Shown: piece after piece, positions 1 through 4,995 of the stretch
Layout: the number at the start of each line of letters is the position of its first letter
Numbering within the stretch: the first letter of the stretch is position 1
Origin: Acidobacteriaceae bacterium
GTDB lineage: Bacteria; Acidobacteriota; Terriglobia; Terriglobales; Acidobacteriaceae
DNA length: 5,307 nt
Direction of reading: 5' to 3'
NCBI GenBank assembly: GCA_030040175.1
Contig: JASHUF010000065.1
Location: 1 to 5,307 of the forward strand
Program-made: the position numbers and the translations under genes
Notes under the pieces: model-generated
The model's database searches: none
Told to the model about the DNA's origin: nothing
The model's input: the letters and a program-made list of their open reading frames with translations, nothing else

Positions 1-938
1 GCGAGAGGCCAGGTCATGAGCTCGGGCGCGAGCGAAGAGACGGCCGGGAGCGCGGGCTCGGGGACGGCGGCAGTGACGAGGCCGGCGCCCGAGCGCAGAG
101 CGGCGAGCGCGGTCATAGCGGGTGCGCCGGCTTTGCCCCCCGCGGAGCCGAACGATCCGCCGGCGACGAGGACGTGACCGAAGTTGCCTTTGTTGGAGTC
201 GGCGTTGCGCGGCGCGCGGGTGAGCGCGGTGGAGGATCCAGCCCAATGGAGATCGAGCGTAGAGACAATGGCTTCCTCCGGCGAGCCGATGGGCGCGACG
301 ACCACAGGTTGATGCCAACTGCGCGTGAGGTGGCCGAAGGCGTGCGCGGGCTTGGGCGCGGTGAAGGTGACGACGGCGTCGGCGGGAAAGACGGGAACGT
401 CGAGCGTGGCGCGGGTCTCGTCGGCGGGCCAGCCGGAGGGTAAGTCGATGGCAAGAATCGGCGCGGGGCTGGACCTGATCCAGTCGAGCGCGGCGAGGGC
501 GAGGCCTTTCAGCGGAGGCTTGAATCCGGTACCGAGGAGCGCGTCGAGAATCAGGTCGGCGTTGAGAGCATCGTTGTGCTTTTCGAGGTCTTCCGGCGCC
601 ACGACGACGTGAACCTGGCCGTGCATGGGCTCGGTCAGTTCGCGCCAGGCCTCGGCGGCGTCGCCCTTCACGGCATCGGGAGAGCCGAGCAGCAGCGTGG
701 TGACGTCAAGGCCGGCATCGGCGAGCAGACGCGCCGTCATCATGCCGTCACCGCCGTTGTTGCCGCGGCCACAGAGGACGGTGACGCGGCGCGCGCGCGG
801 GAATTGCTGCCGGGCGATTGATGCGACAGCGGAGGACGCGGCGCGCATGAGATCGAGGGATGGGATGCCGAAGCGCTCGGTGGTGGCGCGATCACAGATC
901 TCGATCTCGGCGGCGGAGAGGATGCGCATCGAGAACAT
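1..938 (-). CDS. nnr: Bifunctional NAD(P)H-hydrate epimerase / ADP-dependent NAD(P)HX dehydratase (Nnr, YjeF family), C-terminus outside the window
   Basis: Cytoplasmic metabolite-repair enzyme: the N-terminal domain epimerises R/S hydrated NAD(P)H, and the C-terminal domain dehydrates the S form using ADP (ATP in some relatives). I translated the minus strand from ATG at 938; it stays open to base 1, giving 312 codons plus two bases. Visible motifs: NNGGDG at residues 60-65 in the epimerase Rossmann-like core, DALLGTG at 132-138 with the likely catalytic Asp132, and AIDLPSGWPAD at 163-173 (usual form PSGxxAD). The dehydratase domain opens with KGNFGHVLVAGGS at 250-262, followed by ALRSGAGLVT at 280-289. 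Full-length relatives are near 500 aa, so roughly 190 residues, including the dehydratase active-site Asp region, lie beyond the window. Met4 (MRILSAAEIE) matches the usual family start and may be the true one; neither start has a clear ribosome binding site. The gene begins 20 nt after the preceding stop, so coupling with it is likely. Confidence 0.95.
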   Translation of the reverse strand, partial: MFSMRILSAAEIEICDRATTERFGIPSLDLMRAASSAVASIARQQFPRARRVTVLCGRGNNGGDGMMTARLLADAGLDVTTLLLGSPDAVKGDAAEAWRELTEPMHGQVHVVVAPEDLEKHNDALNADLILDALLGTGFKPPLKGLALAALDWIRSSPAPILAIDLPSGWPADETRATLDVPVFPADAVVTFTAPKPAHAFGHLTRSWHQPVVVAPIGSPEEAIVSTLDLHWAGSSTALTRAPRNADSNKGNFGHVLVAGGSFGSAGGKAGAPAMTALAALRSGAGLVTAAVPEPALPAVSSLAPELMTWPL

Positions 939-945
939 GGTACGA

Positions 946-966
946 CAGGGGTCAGGGATCAGTGGA
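946..966. repeat. Three heptanucleotide units at the unknown-gene/nnr junction
   Basis: Three consecutive 7-bp units, CAGGGGT, CAGGGAT and CAGTGGA, occupy this stretch exactly. They match the CAGNGGT heptad family found at 4681-4715 and 4873-4893. The ten bases CAGGGGTCAG at 946-955 recur exactly at 4695-4704. On the coding strand the TGA stop of the membrane protein (961-959) falls inside the tract. Confidence 0.6.
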
Positions 967-2146
967 CGAGGCGGGCGGTGAGAGAGGAAACAGCGTCGGG
1001 ACGGGTGAGGACGCAGTTGGCTTTCACGTCGCAGTGGTAGTGGATGGCAGCGGGAAAGACCTCCCAGCCGGCGTGGCCCAATGTTCCGCGCATGCCGATG
1101 TAAAAGGTGCGGCCACTGCGCGTGGCCACGGTTCCGTGCGAGGGATTGTCGGAGACGATGACGTCGTCGCCATCGATGGGCGCGGGCAGGCGCAGGCCGC
1201 GAGGGATATTCGCATTGGCTTTGGCCTGGGCGGCTTTGCGGCGGATCTGCTCCATCAGCGACTCCTGCTGGCGGAGCCAATCCTGCTGCTCGGCGACGGA
1301 GGGGAAGCTCGAAGTGAACTGCCAGTTGGCGAAGGCGCGATAGGCTTTGGCCGGACAGGCGAGCGGGCCGCTCATGACGATTTCTTCCACCTGGCCGTCT
1401 TCGCCGGAGACGTTCTGCACGGTGTCGCCGTCAAAGGTTTTCTGCGGCTGAAACTCCTGGGCGAGGGCGTCGTCAGGATCCTGGACGGGATTGAAGGGGA
1501 AGACGATTTCCTTGCGGCAGACGACCGAGCCCGTAGCGTTGGTGAAACGGAGATCGACGGTGAGTGGATGTGGAGGATTGACGGCGACAGCGGCAAAACC
1601 GGCGGCCTGCTGCGGACTCAAGGGGTCGATGTGCAGCTCGTATTGCGCGGCGCCGTCCCACTTGGCGATGAGGCGGCCCGCGAGACCCGCGGAGGCAATG
1701 TTCGTCTGCCCGAGATCGACAAAGGGAGCAATGGGGTCCTGCTTGTTGGCGGCGAGATAAATGGCGAGAGCTACGAGGACGAAGGCGATGCCGCCGCAAC
1801 CCGCGAAGAGGATAAGCTTTTTCTGGTCGAGTGGGGGTTTGGCGGCTGGTCCCAGGGCGGCAAGCTGGGCGGGATCGATGGGCTGACCGGGCTGAACCGG
1901 CTGAACAGGTTGCACAGTGGCTGCAGCGGGAGCGGATTGAGCCGGTTGCACAGCTTGCGCCGCGGGCTGAACCTGGCCGGGTGCGCGCGCGGGCAGAAAC
2001 TGCGGCATCGCGGAGCGGAAGGAGTAGAGGTCGGCCTCGCTCGCTGTCTCCTTAGTGGGAACGATCTCGTAGTGGCTGACGGGTTCGCCGGGCGCATTTT
2101 CTTCCTGCGTCTGCGCGTCAGACGGTTGCCGATCCGCATCGCTCAT
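959..2146 (-). CDS. Unrecognised single-pass membrane protein with Val-Gln-Pro-rich linker
   Basis: I do not recognise a family. From ATG at 2146 the protein has 395 residues. Residues 1-55 are polar and acidic. Residues 56-105 are rich in Pro, Gln and Ala, with VQP units at 59-89 including VQPVQPVQPGQP. A hydrophobic segment at about 111-132, preceded by KK, looks like a single transmembrane helix, which would leave the first 110 residues in the cytoplasm and about 260 residues outside. The outer part contains four cysteines, two of them close together near the C-terminus (HYHCDVKANC), so disulfides are possible. A Gln/Glu/Lys-rich stretch (VAEQQDWLRQQESLMEQIRR) may form a helix. The frame stays open up to a GTG at 2209, but ATG 2146 is preferred because the added 21 residues look like non-coding sequence and a weak GGGG lies upstream of the ATG. 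The reading frame is supported by sensible composition, but the function is unknown. It may share a transcript with nnr. Confidence 0.75.
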   Translation of the reverse strand: MSDADRQPSDAQTQEENAPGEPVSHYEIVPTKETASEADLYSFRSAMPQFLPARAPGQVQPAAQAVQPAQSAPAAATVQPVQPVQPGQPIDPAQLAALGPAAKPPLDQKKLILFAGCGGIAFVLVALAIYLAANKQDPIAPFVDLGQTNIASAGLAGRLIAKWDGAAQYELHIDPLSPQQAAGFAAVAVNPPHPLTVDLRFTNATGSVVCRKEIVFPFNPVQDPDDALAQEFQPQKTFDGDTVQNVSGEDGQVEEIVMSGPLACPAKAYRAFANWQFTSSFPSVAEQQDWLRQQESLMEQIRRKAAQAKANANIPRGLRLPAPIDGDDVIVSDNPSHGTVATRSGRTFYIGMRGTLGHAGWEVFPAAIHYHCDVKANCVLTRPDAVSSLTARLVH

Positions 2147-2228
2147 CGGGTAAACCCCAACAACCGGAAGAGTGAAAAAGGGACCCAAAGGAACACTCCA
2201 TTGAATCACGGACGGAGCCGAGGGGCAA

Positions 2229-2253
2229 CAGCACCAAGGTGGGAAGGGTGCTG
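2229..2253. repeat. Perfect 7-bp inverted repeat upstream of the membrane-protein gene
   Basis: CAGCACC at 2229-2235 pairs perfectly with GGTGCTG at 2247-2253 across an 11-nt spacer. It lies 83-107 bp upstream of the ATG at 2146. It could be an operator or a 5' leader hairpin, but no promoter is clear nearby, so its role is open. Confidence 0.35.
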
Positions 2254-2276
2254 CGGGTGCTTGGATGGGAAAGAGC

Positions 2277-2297
2277 GGGGTTGGTAGGTTGGCGGGG
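2277..2297 (+). other. G-rich tract with potential two-tier G-quadruplex
   Basis: The plus strand reads GGGG, then GGTTGGTAGGTTGG overlapping it at 2279-2292, then GGGG. Four GG pairs with TT, TA and TT loops resemble the fold class of the thrombin-binding aptamer (GGTTGG-TGT-GGTTGG). More GGG runs flank it at 2241-2270 and 2307-2315. It lies on the template strand of the region upstream of the membrane-protein gene. Folding is inferred from pattern only. Confidence 0.3.
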
Positions 2298-2324
2298 CTG
2301 TGCTGAGGGAGGGGTGTGGAGACT

Positions 2325-2470
2325 TCTCACCTTTCGAGCAGAAAACCCTCGAAGGATGGGGCAACCTGCCGAGTTTGCAGCCGGGGATTGAGGTCCGCGC
2401 CTTCCCGCCCTTGGCGCAAAAACAAGAACGCGCTGCCCTGAGGGCGCCCAGATGGGGCGCCCATTTTTTG
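2325..2470. repeat. Palindrome-rich intergenic block, probably a dispersed repeat copy
   Basis: This part of the mntH/membrane-protein gap is dense in inverted repeats: CCTTTCGAG (2331-2339) against CTCGAAGG (about 2348-2355, one bulged T), CTGC/GCAG near 2368-2382, GCCC-TGA-GGGC near 2435-2445, and the 8-bp stem at 2442-2462. Read on the minus strand it resembles intergenic elements I recall as frequent in Acidobacteriaceae genomes, which often yield false short ORFs. That resemblance is from memory and unverified. The remaining gap (2147-2324) is G-rich on the plus strand and holds no gene I can support. Confidence 0.4.
2442..2469 (+). terminator. Intrinsic-terminator-like hairpin oriented for plus-strand transcription
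   Basis: GGGCGCCC at 2442-2449 and again at 2455-2462 form a perfect 8-bp all-GC stem with a 5-nt loop, followed by A and six T residues (2464-2469) on the plus strand. On the mntH (minus) strand the A-run precedes the stem and no T-run follows directly, so this is not a classical mntH terminator. It begins 18 nt past the mntH stop and could still act as a 3'-end stabilising hairpin. Confidence 0.5.
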
Positions 2471-2487
2471 TGCGTGCGTGAAGGCGT

Positions 2488-3819
2488 TCAGCGGCCGAGG
2501 AAGGTCTGGACGAGGAGCCAGGCATTGAGGGCGGCGATAAGGATCGCCGTGAACCAGGCGAGAGCCTGAAGGCTGCGGCCGTTCACAAACTCGCCCATGC
2601 GCGTGCGGTCGCCAGTGAAGAGGACCAGCGGGACGACGGCGAAGCTGAGCTGGAAAGAGAGAATCACCTGGCTGAGGATGAGCAGCTTTTCGGTTCCGCG
2701 CTCGCCGGTGATGGCGACCACGAGGATGGTGGGAATGATGGCGAGCGAGCGGGTGAGGAGACGGCGCAGCCAGGGCTTGAGGCGGATGTGGATGAAGCCC
2801 TCCATGACCACCTGGCCCGCCAGCGTGCCGGTAATCGATGAGTTCTGGCCGGAAGCGAGGAGGGCGACGGCGAAGAGGGTGCTGGCGCAGGAGGCGCCGA
2901 CGAGCGGCGAGAGGAGCTTGAAGGCGTCCTGGATGGCAGCGACGTTGACGAGGCCGCGGCGATGGAAGACGGCGGCGGCGACGATGAGGATGGCGGCGTT
3001 GACGAAGAGGGCGATGGTGAGGGCGAGCGCGGAGTCGATATTGGCGAGGCGGATGGCCTCGCGCTTGCCTTTGGGGGTGCGCTGGTAGCGGCGGCTCTGC
3101 ACCAGCGAAGAGTGCAGGTAGAGATTGTGCGGCATGACGGTGGCGCCGAGGATGCCGATGGCGATGTAGAGCATGGCGGGATCGGTGACGATGCCGGGCG
3201 AGGGGATGAAAAGAGCGCGGAGCGCGGGCCAGTAGTCGGGACGGGAGAAGAACATCTGCAGGCCGAAGAGGGCGATGATGGCGCCGATGAGGGCGATGAC
3301 GAGGGCTTCGACGGTGCGGAATCCCCAGCGCTGGAGAAGAAGGATGAGCAGCACGTCGAGGCCGGTGATGAGCACGCCGGTGAAGAGCGGAATGTGGAAG
3401 AGAAGCTCGAGAGCGATGGCCGAGCCGATGACCTCGGCGAGATCGCAGGCGGCGATGGCGATTTCGGCGAGAATCCAGAGGGCAAAGCTGGCGGCACGGC
3501 CGTAGGACTCGCGGCAGAGCTGTGCCAGATCGCGCTCTGTGGCCACGCCGAGCTTGAGGGAGAGGCTCTGGAGGAGGATGGCCATGAGATTCGAGGCCAT
3601 GACGACGAAGAGCAGGGTATAGCCGAAGCGCGAGCCGCCGGCGATGTCCGTGGCCCAGTTGCCGGGATCCATGTAGCCGACGGAGATGAGGAAGCCGGGA
3701 CCGAGAAAGCCGAGCAGACGCAGCCAAAGGCGCGGCGAGCGGGTGAGGCGGACGCTGGCATGGACCTCAGGGAGCGAGGGTTCGGCGAGCGTAATGCGGG
3801 ATGCAGTTTGAGAAGACAC
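2488..3819 (-). CDS. mntH: Nramp-family proton-coupled Mn2+/Fe2+ importer MntH
   Basis: Inner-membrane divalent metal importer driven by protons, most often for manganese in bacteria. The 443-residue protein has about 11 hydrophobic helices. Family signatures are clear: DPGN at 51-54 in helix 1 (metal-binding Asp and Asn), DLAEVIGSAIAL at 126-137 in helix 3, MPHNLYLHSS at 229-238 in helix 6 (metal-binding Met), and SSITGTLAGQVVMEGF in helix 8. Helix 10 reads LSFQLSFAVVPL where many homologues have LPFA, a minor Pro-to-Ser change. The length is slightly above the roughly 410 aa of E. coli MntH because of an N-terminal extension of about 30 residues. The start is GTG at 3819: no ATG occurs in frame before Met50 and an in-frame TAG lies 30 nt upstream. 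A GAGAGGG run lies about 18 nt before it, rather far for a ribosome binding site. The neighbouring mntR gene and the upstream palindrome support manganese-responsive control. Confidence 0.95.
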   Translation of the reverse strand: MSSQTASRITLAEPSLPEVHASVRLTRSPRLWLRLLGFLGPGFLISVGYMDPGNWATDIAGGSRFGYTLLFVVMASNLMAILLQSLSLKLGVATERDLAQLCRESYGRAASFALWILAEIAIAACDLAEVIGSAIALELLFHIPLFTGVLITGLDVLLILLLQRWGFRTVEALVIALIGAIIALFGLQMFFSRPDYWPALRALFIPSPGIVTDPAMLYIAIGILGATVMPHNLYLHSSLVQSRRYQRTPKGKREAIRLANIDSALALTIALFVNAAILIVAAAVFHRRGLVNVAAIQDAFKLLSPLVGASCASTLFAVALLASGQNSSITGTLAGQVVMEGFIHIRLKPWLRRLLTRSLAIIPTILVVAITGERGTEKLLILSQVILSFQLSFAVVPLVLFTGDRTRMGEFVNGRSLQALAWFTAILIAALNAWLLVQTFLGR

Positions 3820-3848
3820 GCGAAGCAGGCGGACCGACCCTCTCAGCT

Positions 3849-3898
3849 ATAGTATGTCACAGATATTTAATTATAGTTAAATAAAATATGTTTATTAG
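3849..3898 (-). promoter_or_regulatory. Probable mntH promoter region
   Basis: On the minus strand a perfect TATAAT (3875-3870) lies inside the palindrome, which would let a bound repressor block it. CTAATA at 3898-3893 sits at 17-bp spacing but is a poor -35. A second -10 candidate, TACTAT (3854-3849), is closer to the start and also lacks a good -35. The predicted leader would be about 20-45 nt. The choice between the two is not settled by sequence. Confidence 0.4.
3864..3883. promoter_or_regulatory. Putative MntR operator: near-perfect 20-bp AT-rich palindrome
   Basis: Plus strand TATTTAATTATAGTTAAATA is a 20-bp inverted repeat with a single mismatched pair (3871 against 3876). It sits 45 bp upstream of the mntH GTG, in an AT-rich island (about 3841-3905) within an otherwise GC-rich window. 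DtxR/MntR-family repressors bind palindromes of this size, and several streptococcal members use AT-rich TTAA-containing sites. Assignment to this MntR is inferred from position and symmetry. A second imperfect palindrome (AATAAA at 3880-3885, TTTATT at 3891-3896) overlaps its edge. Confidence 0.55.
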
Positions 3899-3992
3899 AG
3901 ATTAGTAGAGTGCGAGGCCAGCTTGATCGCCGAGACGCATTTCGATGGAGGCAGATAAGAGGAAGTCTTCAAAGGCGATGGCGGACTCGGAA

Positions 3993-4658
3993 TCAGGGGG
4001 TGGGGCGTAGCCAGACGGCTTCGGCGGCAGGACGGCCGAGGATGGATTTTCCGGATTCGAGCTCGACTTGGACGGTCTGGTCGTAGTTCTGGCTGAGGAC
4101 GCGCAAGGTGCAGCCCGGACCGATGCCGGATTTGTGGAGGAAGAGCAGGAGCCGGGGATCGCGCTCCTGCAGGCTGGTGACGGTGTAGCGCTTCCCTTCC
4201 TGGGCTTCAGAGAGCCGGGTCTCGCCGCGGCGCTTGCGCTCGGCGGGGCGCTCGGGCAGGACGGCGTTGCCGTGGGGGCAGGCGCCGCCTTCGCCGAGTT
4301 TCTCGCGCAGCTTGGCTTCAAAGGCCGGGGAGACGGCGTGCTCCAGGCGCTCGGCTTCTTCGTGGACCTGATGCCACTCCATGCCGAAGAGCTCGCTCAG
4401 CATGCGTTCGATGAGGTGATGGCGGAGGGCGGTGTGATAGGCGGTTTCGCGGCCCTGAGCGGTGAGATGGACGATGCCGTCAACGCCGACTTCGACGTCG
4501 CCGTCGCGCTTGAGACGCTTGAGGGCCATGGTGACGGCCGGCGCGGAGACTTCGAGCCAGTGGGCGAGGACGGCGGGAATGACCTCGCGGCCTTCGGCTT
4601 CGGCCTCGAGGATGGCCTTCAGGTAATTCTCCTTGGAGACGTGGATGGAGTCGCGCAT
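3993..4658 (-). CDS. mntR: DtxR/MntR-family metal-dependent transcriptional repressor with FeoA/SH3-like domain
   Basis: Cytoplasmic DNA-binding repressor activated by Mn2+ or Fe2+, here most likely controlling the adjacent mntH. The protein is 221 aa: winged helix-turn-helix at about 8-66 (VSKENYLKAI, then recognition region VSAPAVTMALKRLKRDG), a dimerisation and metal domain at about 70-135 ending in CPHG (127-130), and an FeoA/SH3-like domain at about 148-218 (LHKSGIGPG at 174-182). Aligning by eye to DtxR, the ligand positions are His80, Glu84, His99, Glu101, Glu103, Glu106 and His107. Glu103 stands where DtxR has Cys102, as in manganese-sensing MntR. The position of DtxR Met10 / MntR Asp8 is Asn11. 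ATG 4658 gives the usual family N-terminus, although the upstream CCTCCAGCCCC offers no ribosome binding site. mntH starts 173 bp downstream with its own promoter-like sequence. An iron-sensing role is the main alternative. Confidence 0.9.
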   Translation of the reverse strand: MRDSIHVSKENYLKAILEAEAEGREVIPAVLAHWLEVSAPAVTMALKRLKRDGDVEVGVDGIVHLTAQGRETAYHTALRHHLIERMLSELFGMEWHQVHEEAERLEHAVSPAFEAKLREKLGEGGACPHGNAVLPERPAERKRRGETRLSEAQEGKRYTVTSLQERDPRLLLFLHKSGIGPGCTLRVLSQNYDQTVQVELESGKSILGRPAAEAVWLRPTP

Positions 4659-4680
4659 GGGGCTGGAGGACAGGATAAAG

Positions 4681-4715
4681 CAGGGGTCACCGATCAGGGG
4701 TCAGTTTTCAGTGGT
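4681..4715. repeat. Heptad repeat tract, mntR-proximal
   Basis: Five 7-bp units lie in perfect phase: CAGGGGT, CACCGAT, CAGGGGT, CAGTTTT and CAGTGGT. The tract starts 22 bp upstream of the mntR ATG. GTTTTCAGTGGTCAG at 4704-4718 is repeated exactly at 4868-4882. AGGGGTCA at 4682-4689 is the inverted copy of TGACCCCT at 4983-4990, the far edge of the repeat-filled gap. Confidence 0.65.
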
Positions 4716-4760
4716 CAGCCGGTTGGAATCTTGAGGAGCCGGGGAGTTCAAACCGTAAAG

Positions 4761-4861
4761 GGCGATTCTTTCGCCGCCTTGCGGGGGCTTGGCGCTCCGT
4801 CCGTGACCTTCATCCCCAGGCTTGCGCCTGGGGCTACCATCTGTCGCCCGCTGAAGCGGGC
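4761..4861. repeat. REP-like module of short GC-rich hairpins
   Basis: Three hairpins in about 100 bp: GGCGA/TCGCC (4761-4765 with 4771-4775), a perfect 8-bp stem CCCCAGGC/GCCTGGGG (4814-4821 with 4826-4833, 4-nt loop), and a perfect 6-bp stem GCCCGC/GCGGGC (4846-4851 with 4856-4861, 4-nt loop). In minus-strand RNA the second has a GCAA loop, a GNRA tetraloop. None is followed by a T-run, so they are not classical terminators. Similar palindromes are, from memory, common between genes in Acidobacteriaceae; a database check was not possible. Confidence 0.55.
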
Positions 4862-4872
4862 AGATCTGTTTT

Positions 4873-4990
4873 CAGTGGTCAGTGGTCAGTGGTCAGTTTT
4901 CAGTTCCCTACCCTCTGATACCCTGTTCCCTGTTCCCTGTTCCCTGTTCCTTGTTCCCTTGTTCCCTTGGTCCCTCGTTCCCTGACCCCT
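4873..4990. repeat. Heptad repeat array with two unit types in one 7-bp phase
   Basis: Units run without a phase break from 4873 to 4956: CAGTGGT three times, then CAGTTTT, CAGTTCC, CTACCCT, CTGATAC, CCTGTTC four times, and CTTGTTC. The period then becomes 8 bp (CCTTGTTC, CCTTGGTC, CCTCGTTC, 4957-4980), and the tract ends in CCTGACCCCT (4981-4990), 5 bp from the stop codon of the adaptor gene. It resembles the short tandemly repeated heptamers (STRR) described in cyanobacteria, in style rather than in sequence. Confidence 0.7.
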
Positions 4991-4995
4991 TGCGT

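Noticed and set aside
860..2287. 475-codon open frame on the plus strand
   Set aside because: It lies antisense to the membrane-protein gene and runs into nnr. Its product is low-complexity and Gly/Arg-rich with no recognisable motif, as expected from an antisense frame in GC-rich DNA.
2327..2464. 45-codon minus-strand ORF starting MGAPSGRPQG after mntH
   Set aside because: No ribosome binding site; it lies wholly in the palindrome-rich block, which I read as a repeat that produces false ORFs.
2664..3761. Long minus-strand frame inside mntH
   Set aside because: It is an out-of-frame reading of mntH dominated by Ser, Pro and Ala; the MntH frame has clear Nramp motifs.
3902..3992. Minus-strand frame ending in EMRLGDQAGLALY between mntR and mntH
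   Set aside because: It is an out-of-frame continuation past the mntR stop with no credible start or ribosome binding site. MntR already ends at a normal position for the family, so a frameshift is not implied.
4814..4861. Twin hairpins as rho-independent terminators of the adaptor gene
   Set aside because: Neither stem is followed by a T-run on the minus strand, and they lie over 130 bp past the stop codon.
4068..4985. 305-codon plus-strand open frame across mntR and the repeats
   Set aside because: It is antisense to mntR, and its C-terminal part merely translates the hairpins and heptads.
4681..4990. Possible CRISPR array
   Set aside because: The units are 7 bp and adjoin directly, with no spacer-repeat alternation and no cas genes in view.
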